Below, one piece after another: positions 45,430 through 57,800 of a DNA stretch of 64,000 nt. Within the stretch, counting starts at the first letter, position 1; each line of letters opens with the position of its first letter. The notes beneath the pieces are model-generated. The model saw only the letters and a list, made by a program, of their open reading frames with translations, was not told the DNA's origin and ran no database searches. Source of the stretch: Macrostomum hystrix. Its lineage: Eukaryota; Platyhelminthes; Macrostomidae. The DNA is taken from NCBI GenBank assembly GCA_950097015.1, contig CATNEN010000039.1, forward strand, positions 17,528,501 to 17,592,500, in the 5' to 3' direction. Position numbers and translations under genes: made by a program.

Positions 45430-48160
45430 TTTTAGAGGACATCTTTGGTTACAGACTGATACACTTGCCATCCGATTTCAACTCTGTGAGCACTTTGCTT
45501 CCATCAGTTCAGGCACAGAAAAGGTTAGGTAGCTTCAGCCGATAGCCTATAATCTAGATTCAACACAATTTGTGAAAGCAGCCGAAAAGAAAAAAACTAG
45601 TGATTCACAAATTTTTGTATTGTCGTTGCCAAAGGCTTCCTTCGCATTGTGTGAGCTGTTTGTCCAGAGGTCAGGACCTACATGCATTTTGTGTGCGCCG
45701 TATTGACTTGCTCTGCTTATGTCAATAGTTTAGGCCATCACTTCCTAGCGCTTAATGCGGAAACCATTGAACGTAGAAAGACCACAAACGTTCTACGTTA
45801 TTGTTGATTAATTATTATATCGTTGAATCAATCCAGATTTGCTATAGAGGTTTTTACAGTGCAATGTTATCTCCAGGGTATTCGACAAGAACCGCTGAAT
45901 ATCTCGACGGTGCTGACGTCGGACGGCTTTGAAAGTTAGTCCATCATAAAAAGGACGAAAATTGTTTAATCCAAATGATGGACTTTTACGAAAATCGGTC
46001 ATTCGGTTTGGGAGCTACAGTAAAGAAGGCAGGGTGTTTGAAATACCCCATGGTCTTTCCCTGTGGGCAAAATAGCTGATCTTTCTACTGTTTAGGGAGG
46101 CCCGGTTACATTTAAGTGTCGACCAAACTACTAAAAGCTTTTCGTTTATCAATTCTGTCTGTTAATTTAACTCATCAATTTAATGAGTGCTTAGACCTTG
46201 CAGCCAGACAGAAGCAATTCTGCCCATTTCACTGACTCCTGTTACACTCGCACACAGATACTGTACACAGGCGCACATACAGGTGTGTACCTGACCTAAT
46301 TGTCCGGCAGTGAATGCACTCTCACTTCATGTGCATCGGATGGTTGGCCCTGACGGACTTAAACTGCATGATAAGTCCCCAAAGCTTCGTCACTGCGGAT
46401 GTAACCGAAATTAAACGTGGCCTCGCCGATGATTCGAGCTCAGGTCCATAGTGTGGAGTCAAAGGTGTTAATCTATGTGTTCTATTCACCACCCTTTCAT
46501 TATTTAATTACGGCCTTCAGGGCAGGCCTGCCTCGTGGACTGTCATTGTAGTAACTAAGTTATAGAAACTGTCATTCATTTGTCCCGAGACAGAGCAGAA
46601 CAAATTAACGAGCTAGCGACCATAAAATTACAGTTTTCTTCTCCAAAACTTCTTTCAAGCGCAGCTCACAACATAAAACAGGCACACACACAAGCTTTAG
46701 TTTTAATATAGAGAATTTATTCAATTTCCTTTTGAAACAAAACTTAAATAAAGTCGGTTGGACAAAGTGGAAACTGTCTTTGTACTCTCCAAGGGTCTGT
46801 CAGGAAGTTGTCTCGATGCATTTATGATTCCATGGTTTCAACTGAAGCTAATTAAAACCTTAGTAAATGTGACTGAAAATGACAAAATAAATGAAATGAG
46901 AAAATCAAATTCTCTTGATAATTTGATAGAGTACTTTTATTTATGGTTTTATGTATATGATAGTGGCTGCTTAATTGGCATTCTGTGGTTAGAAAGTCTG
47001 AGGCTGCGTTTAATGGTCCGAGGCGAGCGAAGCGAGCCGAGTACTATTGAGCGTGGCCGAGGACTTTTTAATCATAGACTGCAAATTGAGCAGCCACTAT
47101 TTTATATGAAATTCGATTTGGTTTGGCGCCCATTATATGGTTTAATGGGCCCCGTTTTCGGGACCATTATATGGCACACTGGTTCAAGACTTCGCATTTC
47201 CAACCATAGACGATAGATTCGTGGCTCAGAATGCGCCCATTAAACGTCCATTAACGACGAAATCGGATTTTATATGCTCTTTCGGACTATCTCATAGCTG
47301 TTTTGTAAAGTTATATAAATTGTCTATGGTGGTGGTCGCTCTCCAGTGGCTTCATGGCGTGTCGTTTTACGAGATATGATATTTGTTCACTTTGAAGTCT
47401 AATTTCAGATGAGTGCGTTCGTTTAAAATTCAAACAATGTTATATATTTAAACAAAAAAATCAGAACTAATTAACTGGAACTGCAAAGACCACGGAAGTA
47501 TCATTTTAAGTTTTTAGTCCATCGTTGCTAAGCTGTTATATTGTTAGGCTTCCTTGCACTGAGGAAGGAATTAGTTCCCATCCAACTAGAATAGGTTCGT
47601 TTATTAAGCAGTAAATAATTCCTAATTATCGCAAGATTTTGTGTTAGCATATAATCTTATGCTACTATAAGTAGGCTACCGTAGATTTAGAAAAAATGCT
47701 GCCGTGCACCCTGATCCATTGCGCTGTCACCTCAGATTGGGGGGGCCATGGTCGTGCTGCTTGGCACAATGAAATTTCCTACAGGTTATTAAAAACTGCA
47801 AATAAAAACTGAAATTTTCAGTTTAATTCGTTGCATGCTTTTTGTAGAACTGTTATAACTGCCACTTTTTTATATTAAATGTTGTTTAAAACACACACCT
47901 GATAATTAGTATTTCGGCAATCAATCAGTTAATGCGAGCGCATCATCATGCTGCGACAGCTTGAAAAAAGTAATATGTGATGCAGCACTCCTATTTTTTA
48001 GTGCCTATTTTACATTTTACACGAGCAGACGTGGCTTCACTCGCTCGAATAAATCGAAGGCTAATGTAAAATTTCAATTCCATTGTGACAGTTTTCCAGG
48101 GATGCAGTACTGCAGTTTCTCTTTAGAATTGTTTGCTCGCGAACTTAGGTACACTATAGT
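45430..48160. other. Intergenic, repeats and unassigned sequence
   Basis: 45845-46075 (minus) is a copy of the dispersed repeat at 37348 and 62442. 46190-46480 is a SINE. 47020-47170 has a GCGAGCGAAGCGAGC palindrome. Two open frames (46758-47216 and 47961-48233) show no domain and are not called. Confidence 0.5.
46190..46480 (-). mobile_element. tRNA-derived SINE, diverged (copy 5)
   Basis: Shares the SINE body (CACTGACTCCTGTTACACTC, ACAGGTGTGTACCTG, AACGTGGCCTCGCCG) and the B-box region (GATTCGAGCTCAGG), with more substitutions than copies 1 and 3. Confidence 0.65.
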
Positions 48161-49951
48161 TCACACGAGCTCGGTTAGTTCTTCAACACTGAGCAGCTTC
48201 GTGAATATGCCGAGGGTTCTCAGCCTGCCATAGAGAATCCTGCTTGGCGGGTTGAAGTTCTGCTGCCCAAGGTAGAGGCAGCTGAGCTGTACTGGGTCCG
48301 ACCCGTAGGTGCTGGAGGCCGTGTAGAAGGTGCCGTTCAGCTTCACTCCGTTCACTACAAAGTACCCGGCTGTTGGGCCCAGGGCCATGGCCACGTGGAT
48401 TGCAGTGCCATTTGGATAGTTAAAAGTTGATCCCTCGTTGGCGGATTTCACCACCCACCAGCGGCCAGTGAGGGTGTTCACAAACCAGCCCTCATTGCGC
48501 AGAGACTGTTCGTTGATGGCTCCGTTGTAGTTGTCCACATTGGAGCATTCCGAAAATAGCGCAAACTCGCTGCGAGCTTTCACATTGCCTCGACTGAGGG
48601 ACAGCACGAATGTAAATGGCGTGTCAGCCCTGAAATATATCAAGTTTCTGTAGTCAGTAGTAGTATTATTATTCAGTAGTAATACTTGTCAAAGTATGGC
48701 AGCCTTAAAATATTTAAACAATTAATAAGAAAATTTATTTCTGTTGAACTTACCTGACGAGCGAGTCGAAACCAATGTGCGACAGGTTGAGCCTCACGAA
48801 CTGCGAGGTGCTGAGCGGAACCTGGAAGCCGTCTGGACCGATGTCGATGGGCGAGTTGTTGACGGCTGGCATGATGGCGGGGTTGGCCAGGTTCAGCATG
48901 CTGGAGTTGAACGTGTAGAAGGCGAGCATTGATGAGGCCCAGGTGCGCGCCTTGTGCCAGATGCTGCAGCCAGTGACGCCTTGGAGGCGGCTGTTCAGGT
49001 AGAGGCTGAGCGATCCCTCGAAGCAGCCGGAGGCGTTGAACACGAAGAACTCACAGGTCGGACGCCACACGCAGGCCTGGGCGCAAACGTCCAGCTGGAG
49101 AGGCTGCGACCATGCGAGGTGGAGCAGAGGCGGGACATTGCCCACTGCAGTGTGAGTACACCAGCTCTCATTGGTGAACAGGAGACGCCAGTTGAGCGAC
49201 ACGGCGATCGGCGAGAAGTCAATCGCTGAGGAGCCTCCGGAGGCGATGGCGCTGGCGAAGTAGGCGGAGGCCGAGAGAGGTGTGCAGAGGACCGAGGACC
49301 CGCTTCCAGCGGCTTTGGCGACGGCACCGAGGGTCGCGAACTGGGAGCCGTCCGACGCGAGCTGGCCGCACCAGCGGGAGCAGAGCAGCTCGATGAGCGT
49401 TTTCGGATCAACCGTGGTGTTCACCGTCAGAAACGGAGCCCACAGAGTTTCGCAAAGTTCTGCAAATCAAGCCGTTGTGGTCGCACAAAATTTGTTGTCT
49501 AATAGACATTTGACTATTAGATTTTCGTTCATTAGAAAGCTTTTAAAACTGTGCGCAAGAGAATCTTTTGAAAAAATTGAAGCTCGTGAACTCCCTGATA
49601 GGTTTTGCAGTTACCGTATTGCATTTGCGTACCATTTGCAACTTCTATCTTCGTGATGATCCTGCAGCCTCCGAAAGCAAGGCGCAATGAGTGGTTGCTC
49701 AGCAGCATCCACTTGTCGCTCGCAGGAGAGTCCGTTGAGCTGCAGGCCAGACAGTCGCGGCTCAATGAGCACTCGGCTGCGCACTCGACGGCAGTATTGG
49801 CGACTGCGACTCTGTTGAGAGAGTCGTCCGTGCTGCATAGTCCGCTTGTGATCCAGAACTTCCATAGGGCCTCACTAAATGAAGCAGTGGCTTCGCGCTG
49901 TGCCCATGGGCTCAACGTAAGAAGCAAAACTAGCAGCTGCCCCTGTTTCAT
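48161..49951 (-). CDS. Secreted PAN-like/LamG-like protein, paralogue C
   Basis: Exons (minus) 49615-49951, 48754-49459 and 48161-48629 (337 + 706 + 469 bases) give 503 residues, all with GT-AG introns and matching phase. Signal peptide MKQGQLLVLLLTLSPWAQRE; PAN-like region AVECAAECSLSRDCLACSS. Exon 2 is three codons shorter than in A and B at its 5' end but from ELLCSRWCG onward differs from A by only about three residues. Exon 3 completes the LamG-like domain (YNGAINEQSLRNEGWFVN, GYFVVNGVKLNGTF, LGIFTKLLSVEELTELV). B and C are the closer pair in exons 1 and 3. Function as for A. Confidence 0.8.
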
Positions 49952-50009
49952 GTCAATCGTGATTCGCAACAGTTCTGTGTATTTTCGATCACTGACTGTC
50001 CGTATTTAA

Positions 50010-50640
50010 AAATGGCGGCTTTCACGGAGTCATAATGCCAAGGGTGAAGAATTTATGTCTAATTTATAAAATAATCAAGCAAAACAACTGTCGGAGATTC
50101 AGCAGAAAATAGGTTAGCATAGCTATTGCTGCAGCTTTTTACATAATTTAAGCTGAATTCGTGTCTGCAGTCACTTTGGAAATTAAATTTGTCGTAAAAA
50201 ATCTCAGTTTTCAACAAAAAAACCATCTGGAAAATTACAGCCCTATACAGTTTCGATTGCAAGGCTTGGCTGAATGGCATTTTGTCATATTCTTCCTTGG
50301 TCCTGCGTCTTGTGTGTTTTTAAAATCAAGATTCGTTTTACACACGCTAAAGTACAATTCAAAGTCTCTAATCTCGCGTGATTTTTTTACTCTAGATCGT
50401 AAGTTCTGTGTACGTTATGGTCAACGCAAGTGTTTTGCATACATATATTTACAATGTTTTCCATTATAACTTGGATTATAATTTTGGGTTGTGCTGTCCG
50501 GTAGGTGGCTGGTGTATGACAGCCCTGCCCAGCAGGTTCTGCCTTTCACAATCCTAATTTCACCTTGGTCCCTAGCTAGAATCTTGCATGGAATCTCAGT
50601 CACAATCCAAAGCTACCATATGTACATCAGAGTTGCTAAA
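50010..50640. other. Intergenic, nothing recognised
   Basis: AT-rich sequence between PAN/LamG paralogue C and the endonuclease remnant. No domain is seen in the short open frames. Confidence 0.4.
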
Positions 50641-50649
50641 AAAACTCTA

Positions 50650-51475
50650 AAAAACCCGGCCCCTGCCACTACGGTTCCGCCGGGTGGCGACGGGGACCGT
50701 GAGACTCACCAACACCGGGTGCCAGCTGCGACAAATCGTGCACTAAAGCTAGCTACGTTTAACTTCCGAACTCATCAACCTGGCGCGCGCAGGGGCATGC
50801 TCGCGCAGCTGGCCACTGACTTGCAGCTGGATCTAGTGATGCTGCAAGAGGTATCAACTTCTGAGCCAGGCCTTCATCGTGAGGATCTGGGGGCTGGCTG
50901 GACGCTGTACTTTACGTCAGCGGACAGCAGAGGTCGCGGCGGAGCTAGAGCGCTTGTCGGACCACGGCTGCGCGAGAGCGTCTGCTGCGTTAGCCTAGCT
51001 CTCTGCCCGGCTATTGCGTGCGTCGTGGACTTGAGACTGCAGTGTCGTCGCAGTGCGCGGCTTTCCTGCGTGTACGCTCCCACCGCAGCAATCAGCAAGA
51101 GGCACAGGATTTTTTCGACTTCCTAGCTGTCGTAGCAGCTTGAGACTTGCGCAGCGTGATACCTGGTAGTGCTGGGCCACCTCAACGCCGTTGTACCTCA
51201 GTCGCAGCGCTCCCGTTTTGTGTCGCCACGCCAGAACGCCAACACCGCTGCGCTAGTCGACCTGATGGCGTGGTTCGACCTGGTGTAGGCCAACACGCGC
51301 GCTTCTGCAAGCCATCGGCTGCAATCGGTCTGCAATCGGCTGGCGACCTACACGTACGCTGGGTGCAAGTTAAGCGTAGGAGACGGAAAGCGCATGGTCG
51401 TTTTGCGACGAACCGCTTTTCGCAACTCGATTAGCTTGTCTACTGAGATATAAATAAACTGAAACTCAAAGATTG
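50650..51475 (+). pseudogene. Non-LTR retrotransposon endonuclease remnant
   Basis: The plus-strand frame from about 50700 encodes KLATFNFRTHQPGARRGML, then LDLVMLQEVSTSE and SCVYAPTA, the first half of an AP-endonuclease-type domain (RTE/CR1-like). From 51120 it continues in other frames with stops (FVSPRQNANTAALVDLMAWF). The RT is missing. It ends near 51475 in ATAAATAAACTGAAACTC, which may be the element's 3' tail. It is a dead, internally deleted copy. Confidence 0.75.
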
Positions 51476-51810
51476 AAGAAGCTGTCTCTGAAGAATTCGT
51501 TTTCGGTTTTGATTATATGAGATTGATAATCTTTTATTTAGTTTCTTGAAGTATTTTTATATTATAACTCTTTGCCTACTCTCAACTTGTATGAATCTCG
51601 GCCCAAGCCGAACGTATATATACTTGGCTGGAGTTGCATAGCATGAGTGTGCTGGTTTGGAAAAACGCTTATAACGCTTATTTAATTTCAACTGTAGTTA
51701 TTTCTTCGAAACGATATATCAACGTGGCAATTTCCCGAACTTAATGAAGTTGATTACGAATTAAGCAGTGTTTTTTGTTGATTGTTTAACCACTCTTAAA
51801 TATATTTGTC

Positions 51811-54800
51811 ATGATTAGCTTTTTTGTAGTAGGCTTTGCTGCTCTCTTTATCGTTCTACTTATCGGTTTTCTTCTGTATGCCTCTCCAGTAAGTAGTTTT
51901 TGAACACTTTTGAGCAACCCAATTCCCAAACAATTTTTTGTCCTCTTTTCAAACGCTATAAAGAAAAGAAAGTATATTAAAAAGTCTCTTTGGTGTTATG
52001 TTAGAAGTCAAGGCGAGTGTGTGCGAGCTACGAAACGCTTAAAGCCAGCGATGGGCAGAGAGCCGATATATATATTATTGTTTAGTCAAGTGCAGTGAGC
52101 AATGTACATTGTACGCGTCAATGGGGGACTGGGGGGCAGGTGCACTGAGAAAGAGAAAGACTACACATCGGCTAGCCAGCAACGATCATTAGGCCTACAC
52201 AACATTTGGCAGCTACTACAACTAATTATGCTTTTGTAACACAGACAATTAAGAATAAAAACTCTTAAACTAGACTTCCTTCATTTTCTATCTTATTTAG
52301 TTAGATAGATAATTCTTCGTCATATGCACATACCTGATATGATATGCCTTGGTTAGCAGTTTCTGATTATTTTAAATAATATTAGGCCTAGAGTAAATAA
52401 AATCGTTAATATGGTATTACAATAAACATGTACACATATCTTTTGTTTTATAATATGTAATAGCCACTAATAGGCCTAGCATAAGGGGGTCTATAGTTTA
52501 TAGGAACCTAGAGGTTCTTGCCTCTTTGTCTTCCGCCATCTCATCTGCCAACAGGCGAGTTAGCTTATTTTTAGGCAAGTGAAATTTATGAGCAGACAAG
52601 TTGGTGAACTTGGCCTTGACTGAATTGAGAAGAAATTAATCACTTGCTATTGCTATCATGCCAGTCTGTGACTGGAAGATCAGCTTACTATTTAGTTTGG
52701 CTATTTCACTAATTTAAACAGATTTGTACATACTTTTTTCTATTTAAAAATGAAAGGAAAGGTCAACTTGCTGCTTCTGTCATATATATGGATATATATA
52801 GATATATATGGATATATATGACAGACTGTCTATGATATATTATAATTCCTTTCATTTCATGCCCCTATGATTTATGATAGTTTTTACTTTTATTTTCTGG
52901 AAATAAAATTCATAGCAGAAAACTTTGTTTTAGTTGTCCTTACAACAGACAAGTCTATACAATGGTTTTTTTAAAAAGTGGTAGCAGACTAAAATACCAC
53001 AAACTGAACCTAGGACTAGGCCTATTATAGGTTGTGACAGTAGTGTAGTAGGGATGCTTTTATTATTTCTTTAAAGTCAAATTCGTGCCTATGCTTTTTG
53101 TTTGAATGCGCAAAATATTTTTTATATGTAAAATATTTAAAATATTTTGTCAAATTCGTTTACTTTAACAAACATTTTCTTTTGTGTATATAAACGAGTG
53201 TAATTCAGTTGAGACAAATCAACGTGCCAGTGTGGCGAAAAGCAAATAAGCTATTACTGAAGAAGAAAAGTGTTGAGTTGGTTATTTGAGGCTGTGACCC
53301 TCTGATCCACAGAAAACGCCCAGCAAAGACTGGAGAATAGTAAGCCAGTGCCTTAGAAGGTTAAACCGGTCGTGCCGAGTGATACGCTACCATTAGAGAG
53401 AAAAGTAGAGAGACAAGCCCTGTTACAACTTTGGTGGCAGCGGAAAGGATCAGAGAAACAGCGAAATAACCCCATTGAGGAGTAACAATGGATCAAGCTC
53501 AAGTACAAGATTTGATGACTGTACTCGCGGAAGAGCTGAGAAATCGGTTGGAGATTGCTCCAACACGCCATGTGAAGATCCAAAAGTTCACACCTAATCA
53601 GGATATTCAGGTGTGGCTCACCGCATTTGATCAAAGATGCGAGACAGAAGGAATTGATGTGGACCATCGAAAGCAGGAATTGCTTGCCAACTTGGACTTG
53701 TCCACAGCATTTGCCTCTGTACAGAGAATGAACCTCCCAGAAAACCTTGACTACGAAGAATTCAAGGAGCGGATAGCAGAAAGATTCGGACGAACTGGAA
53801 GCCCAGCAGAATTCAGAGAAGAGTTTCGAGGAAGAATGCAAGGCAAGAATGAATCGGTAGAAGCCTATTCAGATAGTCTGATTGAACTGGCTGCCAGAGC
53901 CTTCCCAAACATGACAATGGAGCAACGAGAAGATGAACTGGTTGAGCAATACATCAAGGGAGCCAAGATATCCGCTGACATGAGGGAGAAACTAATCTTT
54001 GCTCAGCCTGCCAATCTACAGGAACTAAAGAGAATGCTTAGAAGGTTGGAAGCCGCCTGGAGCATGACACACAAAGGTGCCGGAGTAAGGATTACCAGAA
54101 ATGGTGAAGAGGAAGAGGAGTCTCTAAGGGCAACAATTGTGAAGCAGAAGGAAGAAATTGAAAGACAGCAGAAACTCTTGCAGGAGCTCACCAGCAAAAT
54201 GGCTGAGAAACAGTACGTACCAAGGAAGCCATATGTACCTAAGTTCCTGCAACAGCAGAATACGCAGTACAATGGGCAGCAATTCTTGAACCAGAACCGA
54301 ACCTGCTTCAACTGCGGAAAACTCGGCCATATTGCCAGATTCTGTCCTATGAGGATGGGCAACGGTCAGCAGAACTTCCAGAACCAGGGAAACTAAAATA
54401 CGAGGGACGTAAGTCGAGGCCCCGTTCCTCCGGAAAATCCTTTAACAAATTCCAGGCCTCAGAGTTTGTAAATAGTGCGTATAAAATTGATAACCAACGT
54501 TTTGCTTACAAGAAAAATAATTATTATTTCAACAAGTTTAATCAGCCGCGAGAAATGAGACAGCACCATGCGTATGCACCCAGCACTGCAAAAATGCAAG
54601 CACATTCGAAAGCACCAGTTACACCATGTGAAACAAGTCAGAAAGCCGCTAGCAAAGAAATTAAAAGTGAGTCACCCATTGAGACGATCAGAATCCCAGA
54701 GCCGGTCAAGAAAGGTCAGGAAGCAATTGTGAATGGAAAGATACGAAAGCGAGATATTATGTTTTTGATAGACACAGGAGCCGGAAATAACTTCTTAAGT

Positions 54801-57800
54801 AGGAGTTCATGGAAGAGAGTGGTTTGTGACGACGAGATAGAACCATGCAATTTGAGAGTCACCACGTTTGACGGATCAGTTGTGTCACTTAGAGGTGAAT
54901 CAATGCTTAAAGTGAAGTTCGGAGAAATTGAGATTGAGACAAGATTTCTTCTGTGTGACCACGACTGTGACGATATCCTTGGAATGGACTTTCTCACAGA
55001 CTACTGTGATGGTATCAATTTCAGTAAAGGAGTCTTGGTACTGAAAGATGGGATCTGCATCCCAATTCAGTTCACAAGACTACCTGTTCGAATTCGACGA
55101 GTTTATTGCCAGAATCAGATCACGATACCAGCGAATAGTGCTTTGAAAGTGCCAATCCGATTGGGAGAAAATGCCGAAGCTAATCACGGTACTCCCATGG
55201 TGATTGAGACTAATGACGGCTATATTGCAGCCCAAGGTTATGATCTGGAGCTAGTACCAGCATTAGTAACCTTGAACGAAGGAGTTGGAGTCATAGAACT
55301 AGTCAATAAACAGAACAGAGAAGTCAAAGTGAAAGGAGCAGCTCTTATTGGCTATGCTAAGCCATTAACAGCGAAAAACTTGAATTATTTTGTTAATTCA
55401 ATCAATTCGAGTCAAAATACCGGACAAGTCAATGCTGTAAAGAGAGAGGAAGCCTCAAAGGACATTGATGAATGGATCAAGGAGGTTAACATCGGAGAGA
55501 TGAATTCGGAACAAAAGGAACAAGTTATACAATTGCTGAAAGAGAACAGAGCAGCGTTCTCTCAGACCGAGCAAGATATGGGTCTGACACATTTGGTGAC
55601 GCATGAAATTGCTCTTAAAGATACTACGCCAGTCAGAATACCGACTCGCAGAATTCCACCTCATTTGCAAAAACAGGTGGATGATTTGCTTGATGACATG
55701 CTGGCCAAAAACCTGATTAGGCCATGTTATAGCACCTATTCGACACCCTTGGTCATAGTACCAAAGAAGGATGGTACAATAAGGATCGTGAGTGACTTTC
55801 GAGTACTGAATTCTCGTGTGGAGTACTATCCGTATCCGTTACCTAATATTCAGGAGACATTCTCTCACCTTACTGGAAGTCAGTATTTCAGCAGTTTAGA
55901 CCTTAACTCTGGATACTGGCAAGTCCCAATAAAAGAAGAACACAAACATATGACGGCATTCTCGACATTAACTAGGGGCCAGTTTGAGTACCAAGTAATG
56001 GCTCAAGGCTTGTCAAATGCACCTGGAACCTTCCAGAGGTTGATGAACCTTGTGTTGATCGGCATTCAACACAAGTTCGCGATGTCGTATATCGAAGATA
56101 TCGTTACTTACTCGAAGGAATTCGATGAACATCTGTGTCACCTACGAGAAGTGTTCCGGAGATTATCCGAAGCTGGACTGAAATTGAGACCAAGAAAATG
56201 TAATCTGTTTCAAGAAGAACTGAAATATCTAGGCCACATAGTAGGCCGAAATGGAATTCGAACAGATCCGGCCAAAATCGAAGCCATCCGATCATGGCCT
56301 CCTCCGCAAGACGTCAAGGAATTAAGAAGTTTCTTGGGCCTATGCAACTACTATTGTAGATTCGTTAAGGACTATGCCGAAGCAGCGCATCCGCTGTTTC
56401 AGTTAACCAAAAAGGGTATAACGAACTTTAAGGAGAAATGGAACTCGAAACATGACGAGGCGTTTGCACTTCTAAAGCAGAAAATGATGTCCACCGATGT
56501 GTTGGCTTATCCCGAATTCTCAGAATATGAAAATGTCAAAATGGTGTTAGACACTGATGCATCCGAAGGAAGGATAGGAGCCTGTCTTGGACAAATCCAG
56601 GCAGATGGAGTAGAAAGACCAATCGCCTATTTCAGCAGGGCAATGACGGAATCTGAAAAACGATATCCGATAACACGAAAGGAATTGCTCGCCTTGGTGG
56701 ATGGTATGAAACACTTCCGATTCTATTTGATCGGGAAGAAGTTCTTGGCACGTACCGACCACAAAGCGATCCTGTGGCTACTACGTCAAACAGAAGCCCA
56801 GGGTATTTTAGGAAGGTGGATCGAACGGTTGAGTGAGTTTCAGTACGAGATCCAGCATAGAAGCGGAGCTAAGCATAGCAATGCAGACAGCTTGTCTAGA
56901 AGACCATCGGAAATTAAAGAGGCTTCTGAAGCAAAGATTAACCAAAGTCAAATCACTGGACGAGCCATGATGAGTCAGAGCTGTCAGACAGACAGTGGCA
57001 TCGATACAGATGATGATGATGCGAATGAAATTTTCGTGGACGCAAGAGACTATTTCGAAGATGAGGAATTGGAAGAGACAACGGCATGCCGAAAATTATT
57101 AACAGATTTCCTGTCAGTACCACTGACGAAGGAACAGCTGGTTATTGCACAGAGAGAGGATCAGGACGTTAAAATCCTGATTGAGTGGAAGGAACAAGGA
57201 ATACTGAGGCCAGAATTACCCACAGGGGCTAGCCACGAGCTGAAAAAGATGATCAAATCATACGAGCAGATGAAGATTGAGGATGGAATGTTAACCATCG
57301 TGACTGACGGTACCCGGAAAGTAGTACTTCCGAGTGGAATAGAAAAAGAGGTCCTCCGAGAATTGCATGACAGTCCTTTAGCAGGACATCTTGGACGAGA
57401 TAAAACCGTACAAAAGGTACGAGAGCGATTCTGGAAACCTGGCCTAGTTACTACTGTAGAGAATTATGTGGCCGAGTGCATCCCATGCCTCGAGAGTAAA
57501 GCAGGCAATAAGGTGAAGGCACCGGTGCAAACATTTCCTGTGTGCGAGGCATTCCATCGCCTACACATTGATCTGATTGGGCCGATTTCTAAAGAAAGCC
57601 GACGAGGACACAAGTACGTGCTGACAGTCATCGACAGCACTACTAAGTTCCCGTTTGCATTTCCAATCAGAAATCAAAAGTCGGACACAGTCATAAAACT
57701 CCTACAAGAAAGAATTTTTAGCGAGTATGGTCAGTGCCGTTGGATCCACACTGACAACGGGAAAACTTTTGTGAGCCGTCAGTTCCAGGCGTTTTGTACA

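Noticed and set aside
46758..47216. 152-codon open frame on the plus strand
   Set aside because: No domain; composition changes midway across a GCGAGCGAAGCGAGC palindrome, suggesting chance openness.
53353..53841. Antisense open frames across gag and pol
   Set aside because: Shadows of the retrotransposon coding strand with no conserved content.
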